Assembly (NCBI RefSeq): GCF_000427905.1
Contig: NZ_ATYX01000006.1
Coordinates: 248,001-312,000, forward strand
Direction: 5' to 3'
Length of the DNA stretch: 64,000 bases
DNA from: Thermocrispum agreste DSM 44070
Lineage (GTDB): Bacteria; Actinomycetota; Actinomycetes; Mycobacteriales; Pseudonocardiaceae
The position numbers and the translations under genes are program-made. The notes beneath the pieces are model-generated. The model worked only from the letters and a program-made list of their open reading frames with translations. It made no database searches and was not told the origin of the DNA. Shown in pieces: positions 9,737-16,309 of the stretch (positions within the stretch are counted from its first letter, which is position 1; every line of letters starts with the position of its first letter).

Positions 9737-9752
9737 ATTAGAGCGCTCTAAT
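9737..9752. promoter_or_regulatory. LacI-type operator, perfect 16-bp palindrome
   Basis: ATTAGAGCGCTCTAAT is its own reverse complement and has the central CG step typical of LacI-family operators. It lies in the 153-bp gap between iolG and the LacI-family gene, about 10-25 bases downstream of the predicted iol transcription start, where bound repressor would block elongation or clearance. Confidence 0.8.
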
Positions 9753-9767
9753 AGTGATGGGGCTCTC

Positions 9768-9796
9768 ATGTTGTAGCGTTTCGCGCGGAGTGTCAA
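9768..9796 (-). promoter_or_regulatory. putative iol operon promoter
   Basis: On the minus strand a perfect -35 hexamer TTGACA (9791-9796) is followed after 17 bases by CAACAT (9768-9773), a weak -10. Transcription would start near 9760, just before the palindromic operator. A TACAAC hexamer with a 15-base spacer is an alternative -10. Confidence 0.5.
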
Positions 9797-9809
9797 CCCT
9801 GGTGTCAAC
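9790..9809. repeat. direct repeat GTGTCAAC x2, 12-bp period
   Basis: GTGTCAAC occurs at 9790-9797 and again at 9802-9809, separated by CCTG. One copy contains the proposed iol -35 element on the minus strand. The repeat could be a second regulator or RNA polymerase contact site; no function is shown. Confidence 0.6.
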
Positions 9810-9850
9810 GCGGCGACACCCGGCGGTAACAAAGCGGATGGAGGTGCGCG

Positions 9851-10864
9851 GTGGCAAGCCGGCCGACGATGGAGGACGTGGCTGCGCGGGCGGGGGTGTC
9901 GCGCGCGTTGGTGTCCCTGGTCATGCGGGGGGCGCCGAACGTCAGCCAAGCCCGCCGGGACGCGGTCTTCAAGGCCGCTCGAGAGCTCGGCTACTCGCCG
10001 CACGTGATGGCCCGGTCGCTGGCGTCCCGCACGTCGACGGTGCTCGGCGTCATGGTGTCCGACCTGCACAACCCGTTCTTCGCGGAAGTGGTGGACGGGC
10101 TGGAGGCGGTCACCCGCAAGGCGGGCTTCGAGCTGATCATCAACACCGGCAGGCGCACGCCAGCCGGCGAGCGGCAGGCGGTGCGCAGCCTGCTGTCGTT
10201 CCGTCCGGCGGGAATGGTGCTGCTCGGGCCCGCGGTGGAGACCGCGGAGATCAAGGCGGCGGCCGAGCAGGTCCCGGTGGTGCTGGTGGCCAGGTCGACT
10301 CGCCTGCGCTCGGCCGACACGGTCAACGACGACGGCAGGGCGGGCTCCGAGCTGGCCGTGGATCACCTGGTCGGCCTGGGCCATCGCCGGATCGTGCACT
10401 TCGACGGCGGGCGCGGATCCCAGTCGGCGCTGCGCCGCCGCGGGTACGTCGACGGCATGAAGAAGCACGGCCTCCAGCCGTCGGTCATCCGCAGCGAGTA
10501 CACCGACGTGGCCGGCGCCAAAGCCGTGCGAACGCTGCTCGAGCAGGACGAACCGTTGCCGACGGCGATCGTCGCGGCGAACGACGTGAACGCCATCGGG
10601 GCGATCTCCGCCCTGGAGGAGGCCGGGCTGCGGGTTCCGGACGACGTGTCCGTGATCGGCTACGACAACACGTCGCTGTCCACGCTGGCGCACGTCGGCC
10701 TCAGCACCGTCGACCAGCCTCGAGAAGTGATGGGCAGGCTGGCCGCGCAGGCCGTTCTGGAGCGGGTCCGCGACGGCAGGACCGAACCGGTGCGGCATCT
10801 GCTGCACCCGAAGGTGATCCAGCGGGAGACGACCGCGCCCCCGCCGTCCGATTCGGCGCGCTGA
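9851..10864 (+). CDS. LacI-family transcriptional regulator, probable repressor of the iol operon
   Basis: A 337-residue repressor. Residues 6-28 form the LacI helix-turn-helix (MEDVAARAGVSRALVSLVMR) and the hinge helix follows near GYSPHVMARSLASR. A periplasmic-binding-like ligand domain then has DVSVIGYDNTSLS near residue 275. The GTG start at 9851 has GGAGG upstream. It is divergent from the nine-gene inositol operon with a palindromic LacI operator in between, so repression relieved by inositol or an early intermediate is the likely logic. Autoregulation is possible because the same gap serves both directions. Confidence 0.88.
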   Translation: MASRPTMEDVAARAGVSRALVSLVMRGAPNVSQARRDAVFKAARELGYSPHVMARSLASRTSTVLGVMVSDLHNPFFAEVVDGLEAVTRKAGFELIINTGRRTPAGERQAVRSLLSFRPAGMVLLGPAVETAEIKAAAEQVPVVLVARSTRLRSADTVNDDGRAGSELAVDHLVGLGHRRIVHFDGGRGSQSALRRRGYVDGMKKHGLQPSVIRSEYTDVAGAKAVRTLLEQDEPLPTAIVAANDVNAIGAISALEEAGLRVPDDVSVIGYDNTSLSTLAHVGLSTVDQPREVMGRLAAQAVLERVRDGRTEPVRHLLHPKVIQRETTAPPPSDSAR

Positions 10865-10893
10865 GCGCCGGTCGCCCGCTTCCGCTCCCTCCA

Positions 10894-10913
10894 CCGGCCG
10901 ATGCGGCGGCCGG
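10894..10913 (+). terminator. possible terminator after the LacI-family gene
   Basis: CCGGCCG (10894-10900) pairs with CGGCCGG (10907-10913) over a 6-nt loop, 30 bases after the regulator stop. There is no T tract. Confidence 0.4.
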
Positions 10914-11346
10914 GGAACGGCGCGGCGCATCGCTGCGGGAACCGCGTGGTCGGCCGGTACGCGCCGTGCGCGGCATCCTCGATGCCCGGTACGGCGGGAA
11001 GCAGCAGGTCACCACGATCGGTCGGCATCGCGCCGGAGATCCCGGCGAACGCCACCAGATCGGGTGTGCCGTTCGGAGCGAACGCTGGTACGCGTAGTGA
11101 TCAACGTGCCGCGCGGTGTTGTCACGGTGCTCCAACTGGGCGACGAACTTTGACCGAAGAGTCGTCCGTGCCGGTCGAACGGGCAACCCGGAACGCGCGT
11201 GGAGCAGGCCACCGGGCGGATCTCCGGCCGACGGGTCGCATCGTGCTTCCGGGTCCTTCCGGGGCGGGTTGCGCCAAGCGACGGTGCGCCTTCAGGTCCA
11301 TCCGGCCCATTTGTGCCGCCAATGCGGCCGTCGGCCCGACTGACGC

Positions 11347-11372
11347 GTTTGCGCTAACCCGATCGGGGGCAA
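11347..11372 (+). promoter_or_regulatory. tentative sigma B/F-like promoter for the DUF6131 gene
   Basis: GTTT, a 16-base spacer, then GGGCAA is a partial match to the GTTT-N14-17-GGGTAT form of general-stress sigma factors in actinomycetes. It ends 57 bases before the ATG at 11430. The -10 has two mismatches, so this is weak. Confidence 0.25.
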
Positions 11373-11429
11373 CCGCCGGTGTCCCGCGACCGGTGGGGCG
11401 AGCAACGCGGAATCGACGAGGAGCAACTG

Positions 11430-11585
11430 ATGATCATCTTGGGCTTGATCCTGCTGGTGCTGGGGTTGGTGCTGGACGTCGGCGTGCTGTGGACCATCGG
11501 CGTGGTGCTCCTGGTGGTGGGCGCGGTGCTGTTCCTGCTCGGCTCGCTCAACCGGCCGGTGCTCGGCAGGCGGCACTACTTCTGA
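11430..11585 (+). CDS. DUF6131-type small membrane protein
   Basis: A 51-residue, almost entirely hydrophobic protein: MIILGLILLVLGLVLDVGVL, a short polar turn, a second hydrophobic stretch, then a tail ending RRHYF. This two-helix hairpin with an Arg-rich aromatic end matches the small DUF6131 proteins of actinomycetes, whose function is unknown. GAGGAG lies ahead of the ATG at 11430. A longer in-frame start at 11379 would add a charged segment not seen in the family as I recall it. It stands alone or with the next gene, 103 bases downstream. Confidence 0.75.
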   Translation: MIILGLILLVLGLVLDVGVLWTIGVVLLVVGAVLFLLGSLNRPVLGRRHYF

Positions 11586-11688
11586 CCGGGTCCGCTTCCG
11601 GTGCCGCTTCGGCGCGGGCCGGAGGCGCCGTCGGGCGGCGCGATTCGCCGCGCTGCCAGCCGGGTACTCGCGGACGAGGTGAGGACGG

Positions 11689-12048
11689 ATGACCGAGGCA
11701 TCGGACGAGCAGGCGCCGTTGTCGCCGAGCGAGCAGCTCGACCAGGACGACCTTCAGGCCGACCCGCTGGAAGGGGGCGCCGAACTGCCGGAAGGCTGGG
11801 CAGGCGCGGACCGCTACGGCATGACCCAGGCCGAGCAGGCCGAAGGCGAGCCGCTGGACGAGCGGTTGCGACAGGAGCGACCCGACATCGGGCCGGACGA
11901 CATCGCCGACGCGGGCCGTCTCGGCGACGACGAGGTCCTTCAGGGCCGTGTCGAGGAGCTGCCGCGGGTGCGTGACGTGCCTGCGGACAACGCCGACCGG
12001 GCGGGCGGTCCGGAGGACGACCCGATTCGCGGTTCGGACGACCACTGA
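11689..12048 (+). CDS. acidic DUF5709-like protein
   Basis: A 119-residue, strongly acidic, low-complexity protein without membrane segments. The core DRYGMTQAEQAEGEPLDERL followed by RQERPD resembles the central motif of the actinobacterial DUF5709 family (GTTAEEQREGESLDERL type). The start ATG at 11689 follows GAGGA. Its role is unknown. High Asp/Glu/Gly content suggests an intrinsically disordered protein. It lies 103 bases after the DUF6131 gene and may be co-transcribed with it. Confidence 0.7.
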   Translation: MTEASDEQAPLSPSEQLDQDDLQADPLEGGAELPEGWAGADRYGMTQAEQAEGEPLDERLRQERPDIGPDDIADAGRLGDDEVLQGRVEELPRVRDVPADNADRAGGPEDDPIRGSDDH

Positions 12049-12352
12049 GGTTCGGGCGGTGACCGAGTCTGGCCGGCGAAAGCCTGCCGGCGCGGCACGC
12101 CAGGTGGACGGGGTTTCCGGGCGAATTCCCGGCAAGGTCGGGTGCCGCCGCGCGGCAGTACTCCGGTGCGGTCCCTCCGCGCTTCTCGTCGTCGGTGACG
12201 CACATCACGAAGTCGCCGCGGCGTTCTCTTGGTTCGCGGCCTTTGCCACGCGTACCCGGTTCGGCATCGGGCCGACGTCCGGTGCACAAGGTGCAGTCCG
12301 TCTCGTTCGGGGCTTCGTCCGAGCCACCGCGAGCCGCTACGGTGGCGGGGTC
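12049..12352. other. 304-bp gap, promoter region only
   Basis: No supported gene is visible here. A TACGGT hexamer at 12338-12343, nine bases before the next ATG, could be the -10 of a nearly leaderless message for the membrane protein that follows. Confidence 0.4.
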
Positions 12353-13051
12353 ATGACCGCGACGCCGAGATACCCCATGGCGCCGGACAGGCCCGTGGCA
12401 TCCGCCTCACCCGGCCGAGTACGCACCGCGCGGGTGCTCTTCGTGCTCGGCCTGGTGATCGTGGCCGCGCTGTCCAGCTTGGTGTGGTGGTCGATCCGCA
12501 GCGACCCGGACGAGACGCGCTTCTCCTCCGCCGACCGGCCCTCCTCTTCCGGCGGCGCTGCCGACGACAGCGGCGGCGGCCCCGGCCGCCCGCCGGTCCT
12601 GCGCGCGGGCCGGTTCACCTACCGGGCACTGGCGCCGCTGGACGTCCGGCAGCGCTGCGACGACGTCTCCTACGGCAAGGTGCGCGAGTGGTTCGCCGAG
12701 CGTCCCTGCCGCGAAGTGATCCGTGGGCTGTTCGACGTCCGCGCGGACGGCGCCAGGGCGGCGGTCGCGGTGTCGGTGGTGACGATGCCGAGCCGGTCGC
12801 AGGCGCGCGCACTGAAGAAGCTGACCGACACCGACGGCACCGGCAACGTCTCCGATCTGATCAGGGACGGCACCGTCTCGCGGCCAGGGCTGCCCCAGGT
12901 GGCCGGCGGCAAGTACGCGTCGAAGACCAGCGGGCCCAGGCTGACGATCGTGGAGGCTGCCTTCTTCGGCGACACCCGCAATGCCGCACTACTGGACCAG
13001 ATCACCACTCAGGCGTTGCGGCTCGAACCGAAGATGCGCGCCCGGCGATGA
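12353..13051 (+). CDS. hypothetical single-pass membrane protein
   Basis: I do not recognise the family. The 232-residue protein has a short cytoplasmic N-terminus, one hydrophobic helix at about residues 27-47, a Ser/Gly/Asp-rich linker (residues 50-78), and an exported domain. That domain holds two cysteines (RCDDVSY and RPCREV) that could form a disulfide. The remaining part has alternating strand/helix character with YASKTSGPRLTIVEAAFF. This layout is common for actinobacterial surface proteins of unknown role. It converges on the DUF4439 lipoprotein gene 87 bases away. The upstream TACGGT suggests its own promoter. Confidence 0.72.
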   Translation: MTATPRYPMAPDRPVASASPGRVRTARVLFVLGLVIVAALSSLVWWSIRSDPDETRFSSADRPSSSGGAADDSGGGPGRPPVLRAGRFTYRALAPLDVRQRCDDVSYGKVREWFAERPCREVIRGLFDVRADGARAAVAVSVVTMPSRSQARALKKLTDTDGTGNVSDLIRDGTVSRPGLPQVAGGKYASKTSGPRLTIVEAAFFGDTRNAALLDQITTQALRLEPKMRARR

Positions 13052-13138
13052 CCGGGCCGGGTCGCTCCGTTGTCGTCGCAGGCCTGGCCGTGGCGATGCC
13101 GGCCCTCCGGCTTCGGTGGTGAACCTTCCGCCGGACGA

Positions 13139-14068
13139 TCAGGACCTGGCTCCTGGCATGGCGAGTGCCGCCGGCCGCATCCCCGCCTCCAGCCGCCATC
13201 GGGTCAGGCGGGCGGCGGATGCCTGCATCGCGGCCACCGCCAGCGAGCGCACCTGGGCAACGTCGCAGTGTTCGATCACCACACGCCAGGCAGCCACGGC
13301 ATCCGTTTCCGCCGCGACGACCGCCGCGCGAGCCGACTTGTCGTCCTTCACTGGCTTGGGTGTGGCGTACGCGGTCTCCGCCAGCACAGGCGTGGCTCCC
13401 GCAGAGATCAACGCTGCTTGCGCCGCGTCTCGCCGCTGCCGGTGTTCGACGGTGGCCGCGCGGAGGCCTTTGTCGTAGCTGCCCGGCAGGAACGCGGTGA
13501 CCAGCCCGAAGACCCACAGCGTCGCGTGCTCGGCGGCGAGCGCGTCCTGCAGCGTCTGGACGGCCGCCTCGTCGAGCTGGTCGCCCGGGTCCGGGGCCGC
13601 GAACCGCGGTGCGGGTGGCGATCCCAAGCTGCCGTCGAGCGCGAGCCCGGCACTGCAGCCAGCGGCGACCGAGGCCAGCAGGCCGGCCCGCGGCCTGCTC
13701 TCCCGCGGGATGAGCCCCACCGCCTGTTCGGCGGCCGAGCGCAGCCGCTTGCCGAGCGCTTTCGGCGACGTCGCAGGCGGACGGTCACCGGCCGGGGCGG
13801 GCGGCCGGTTGGCCCGGTCGACCTCCCGCTGGACCGCATCGGCCTGTGCGGCGCGCAGCTCGGCGATCTGCTCGGCCAGCTTGCCGCCCATCTCGCGTGC
13901 GGCCTCCGCGTCGGCGCGCGCCGCGGCGGCCACGGGCGCCAGCGGGTCGGGTGAGTCGTCGTATCCACCCGAGCACGCCGACACCGCGGACAGGGCGAAC
14001 GGCATGGTCAGCAGGGCTGTACCACTCCACCGGAGCACATCACGACGACCCACCTGCACACCCAGCAT
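13139..14068 (-). CDS. Tat/lipoprotein-type protein with C-terminal DUF4439 ferritin-like domain
   Basis: A 309-residue exported protein. The N-terminus has a twin-arginine-like GRRDVLRW followed by a hydrophobic core and SAC lipobox (Cys near residue 32), so it is likely a Tat-exported lipoprotein. A helical, Ala-rich middle (residues 45-120) precedes a C-terminal helical bundle with EHATLWVFGLVTAFLPG and EHRQRRDAAQAALISAGA, the DUF4439 ferritin-like pattern. Function is unknown. I use the ATG at 14068 because it gives the complete export signal. The gene is divergent from rimP with 71 bases between them, and TAAGGT 14 bases upstream could be its -10. Confidence 0.8.
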   Translation of the reverse strand: MLGVQVGRRDVLRWSGTALLTMPFALSAVSACSGGYDDSPDPLAPVAAAARADAEAAREMGGKLAEQIAELRAAQADAVQREVDRANRPPAPAGDRPPATSPKALGKRLRSAAEQAVGLIPRESRPRAGLLASVAAGCSAGLALDGSLGSPPAPRFAAPDPGDQLDEAAVQTLQDALAAEHATLWVFGLVTAFLPGSYDKGLRAATVEHRQRRDAAQAALISAGATPVLAETAYATPKPVKDDKSARAAVVAAETDAVAAWRVVIEHCDVAQVRSLAVAAMQASAARLTRWRLEAGMRPAALAMPGARS

Positions 14069-14081
14069 CCTGCCAGGTGCG

Positions 14082-14088
14082 TACCTTA
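14082..14088. promoter_or_regulatory. overlapping divergent -10 elements (rimP / DUF4439 gene)
   Basis: The bases TACCTTA contain TACCTT read rightward and TAAGGT read leftward, shifted by one base. Both match TANNNT, so one melting region could serve rimP and the DUF4439 gene. Confidence 0.35.
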
Positions 14089-14139
14089 AGCTGGACCGAC
14101 ACCCACAACCGCCAGCCCAGCCGAATAGGGGAGATGCCC

Positions 14140-14763
14140 ATGACCAACGATCTCGCCAAGCGGTTGGAGCCCATCGTGGTCGACGTGGTCGACGGGCTCG
14201 GGTTCGACCTGGACTCGCTGGAGGTCCAGCAAGCGGGCCGGAAGAAGCTGGTGAAGGTCGTGGTCGACGCCGACGACGGGATCGGTCTCGACGAAATCGC
14301 CGATACCAGCCGTGCACTGTCCCGCAAACTCGACGAGCACGATCACCTGATCGCGGGCGCCTACACCCTCGAGGTCACCTCACCGGGCCTGAACCGGCCG
14401 CTGACGCAGCGCCGCCACTGGCGCCGGGCCCGCTACCGGTTGGTGAAGATCACACCGGCCGAGGGGGAGCCGTTCGTCGGCCGGGTGGGGTATGCGGGCG
14501 AGAAGTCGGTGCGGGTCCTGGTCGGCAAGCAGTTCGTCGACGTCGCCTACGCCGACGTCGCCACCGCGGTGGTGGAGGTGGAGTTCAAGCAGCCGCCGGC
14601 CGACGAACTGCGGATGATCGAGGAGGACGAGGCGGAACAGGCCGCCCTGCACGGCGCCGATTCGCCTGACCCCGGCTCCGGGCGGCACACTGGGAGGAAA
14701 GCAGCAGGCACCGGCAAGCCTGCCTCCCGGTGCTCGGCGACCAAGGAGGATGACGCCCGATGA
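14140..14763 (+). CDS. rimP: ribosome maturation factor RimP
   Basis: RimP helps assemble the 30S subunit in the cytoplasm. The 207-residue protein has the typical N-terminal alpha/beta domain ([36 protein letters not shown]) and [12 protein letters not shown], followed by the Sm-like C-terminal domain. A poorly conserved tail of about 40 residues, rich in charge and Gly, extends past the usual end. I choose the ATG at 14140, since GGGGAG lies six bases upstream; an ATG two codons earlier is too close to it. The stop overlaps the nusA start (ATGA), as expected for the rimP-nusA-infB operon. Confidence 0.93.
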   Translation: MTNDLAKRLEPIVVDVVDGLGFDLDSLEVQQAGRKKLVKVVVDADDGIGLDEIADTSRALSRKLDEHDHLIAGAYTLEVTSPGLNRPLTQRRHWRRARYRLVKITPAEGEPFVGRVGYAGEKSVRVLVGKQFVDVAYADVATAVVEVEFKQPPADELRMIEEDEAEQAALHGADSPDPGSGRHTGRKAAGTGKPASRCSATKEDDAR

Positions 14764-15806
14764 ACGTGGACATTGCCGCGCTGCGGGCGATCGAGCGGGA
14801 CAAGGACATCCCGTTCGAGACGGTGCTGGAGGCCATCGAGTCGGCTCTGCTGACCGCGTACAAGCACACCGAGGGGCACCAGCCGCACGCCAAGATCGAC
14901 ATCGACCGCAAGACCGGGTACGTGCGGGTGATCGCGTACCGGCTGAACGAGCGCGGCGAGCCGGTCGAGGAGTGGGACGACACTCCGGAGGGATTCGGCA
15001 GGATCGCCGCGACCACCGCGCGCCAGGTCATCGTGCAGCGGCTGCGAGACGCCGAGCACGAGAAGACCTACGGCGAGTTCGCCGCCAAAGAAGGCCAGGT
15101 CATCGCCGGTGTCGTCCAGCGAGACGCGCGGGCCAACGCGCGCGGCATGGTCGTGGTCGCGTTCGGGGAGACCGAGGGCGTCATCCCGGCCGCCGAACAG
15201 GTGCCGGGGGAGCGGTACGAGCACGGCACCCGGTTGCGGGCCTACGTGTGCGGCGTGGCGCGCACGGTGCGCGGGCCGCAGATCACGCTGTCGCGCACCC
15301 ACCCGAACCTGGTGCGCAAGCTGTTCGAGCTCGAGGTGCCGGAGATCGCCGACGGAACCGTGGAGATCACGTCGGTGGCCAGGGAGGCGGGCCACCGCAC
15401 CAAGATCGCCGTGCGGTCGACGGTGCCCGGGGTGAACGCCAAGGGTGCGTGCATCGGCCCGGTCGGCGCCCGGGTGCGGAACGTGATGAGCGAGCTGGGC
15501 GGGGAGAAGATCGACATCATCGATCACTCCGACGACCCGGCCACGTTCGTCGGGAACGCGCTGTCGCCTGCGAAGGTGGTCTCGGTCCAGGTGGTCGACG
15601 AGCGCACGAGGACGGCGCGGGTGATCGTGCCGGACTTCCAGCTGTCGCTGGCCATCGGCAAGGAAGGGCAGAACGCTCGGCTGGCCGCGCGGCTGACCGG
15701 ATGGCGGATCGACATCCGCAGCGATGCGGAGACCGCCGGGCAGCCGGAGCCCGCGCCCGCGGGCCCGCAAGCGGCCTCGGCGGCGGGCGGCACACCGGAG
15801 CAGTAA
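14760..15806 (+). CDS. nusA: transcription termination/antitermination factor NusA
   Basis: NusA binds RNA polymerase and nascent RNA to control pausing and termination. The 348 residues hold the N-terminal polymerase-binding domain (1-120), an S1 domain ([21 protein letters not shown]), and two KH domains with [15 protein letters not shown] and the distal [19 protein letters not shown]. As in other actinobacteria, the acidic C-terminal repeats of the enterobacterial protein are absent, and the end is an Ala/Pro-rich tail. It is translationally coupled to rimP by an ATGA overlap. Confidence 0.95.
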   Translation: MNVDIAALRAIERDKDIPFETVLEAIESALLTAYKHTEGHQPHAKIDIDRKTGYVRVIAYRLNERGEPVEEWDDTPEGFGRIAATTARQVIVQRLRDAEHEKTYGEFAAKEGQVIAGVVQRDARANARGMVVVAFGETEGVIPAAEQVPGERYEHGTRLRAYVCGVARTVRGPQITLSRTHPNLVRKLFELEVPEIADGTVEITSVAREAGHRTKIAVRSTVPGVNAKGACIGPVGARVRNVMSELGGEKIDIIDHSDDPATFVGNALSPAKVVSVQVVDERTRTARVIVPDFQLSLAIGKEGQNARLAARLTGWRIDIRSDAETAGQPEPAPAGPQAASAAGGTPEQ

Positions 15807-15836
15807 CCACCTTCGGTACGGAGTGGACCGGAACGA

Positions 15837-15842
15837 TAGACT
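15837..15842 (+). promoter_or_regulatory. -10 element for a leaderless ylxR transcript
   Basis: TAGACT lies five bases before the ylxR GTG, so transcription would start at or next to the start codon. No Shine-Dalgarno is visible. Confidence 0.45.
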
Positions 15843-15847
15843 CGACT

Positions 15848-16246
15848 GTGGCGCAACACCAGCTGACGACCTCCTCGCACGGTGCATCCGGTCACCAACC
15901 GGTTCGCACGTGTGTGGGATGTCGGAAGCGGGGGTTGCGTAGCGAGCTGGTGCGAGTTGTCGCGCTGCGTGGGCGCGCCGTCGTCGATCACCGTCGGCGG
16001 TTGCCTGGCCGGGGTGCCTGGCTGCACCCCGATCAGCGGTGCCTGACGCAGGCGATCCGGCGGAAGGCTCTGCCCAGGGCGTTACGGGTCTCTGGGCAGC
16101 TGGACACCGGCGAGCTGGAAGACAGCTTCGCGAGCGGACTTGTCTCCGGCACGCAGGACGAGGAGGGGTACGGCAGGCCCGTGCCACGCCGAGGTAACGA
16201 AAGCAGGTCGACCCGTCATGAGTCAGCCGTGAAGCTGAAGCCATGA
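15848..16246 (+). CDS. ylxR: YlxR family (DUF448) RNA-binding protein
   Basis: A 132-residue member of the YlxR family, small proteins between nusA and infB that are thought to bind RNA and affect RNase P or transcription. The signature is clear: [19 protein letters not shown], then [27 protein letters not shown]. About 20 residues before and 40 after this core are unconserved, making it longer than the usual 90-100 residues. The GTG at 15848 has no ribosome site but a TAGACT hexamer five bases before it, so a leaderless message is likely. Confidence 0.88.
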   Translation: MAQHQLTTSSHGASGHQPVRTCVGCRKRGLRSELVRVVALRGRAVVDHRRRLPGRGAWLHPDQRCLTQAIRRKALPRALRVSGQLDTGELEDSFASGLVSGTQDEEGYGRPVPRRGNESRSTRHESAVKLKP

Positions 16247-16309
16247 ACGCGCGACAGTAAGGACGAGGTCAGCGGGTAGCGCCGCCGGCCTCTGCAGATG
16301 AGGAGAGCA

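Larger units (their letters stand above)
10865..11429. other. 565-bp gap without a convincing gene
   Basis: Beyond the small hairpin near 10900, no frame here has a ribosome site plus recognisable protein. A GTTT (11347-11350) and GGGCAA (11367-11372) separated by 16 bases loosely resemble a promoter of the stress-type sigma B/F class ahead of the DUF6131 gene. The rest shows nothing I can name. Confidence 0.5.

Noticed and set aside
10901-11692. A 263-codon open frame in the gap after the LacI-family gene
   Set aside because: It has Cys/Arg/Pro-rich random composition, no ribosome site, and overlaps the DUF6131 gene in another frame.
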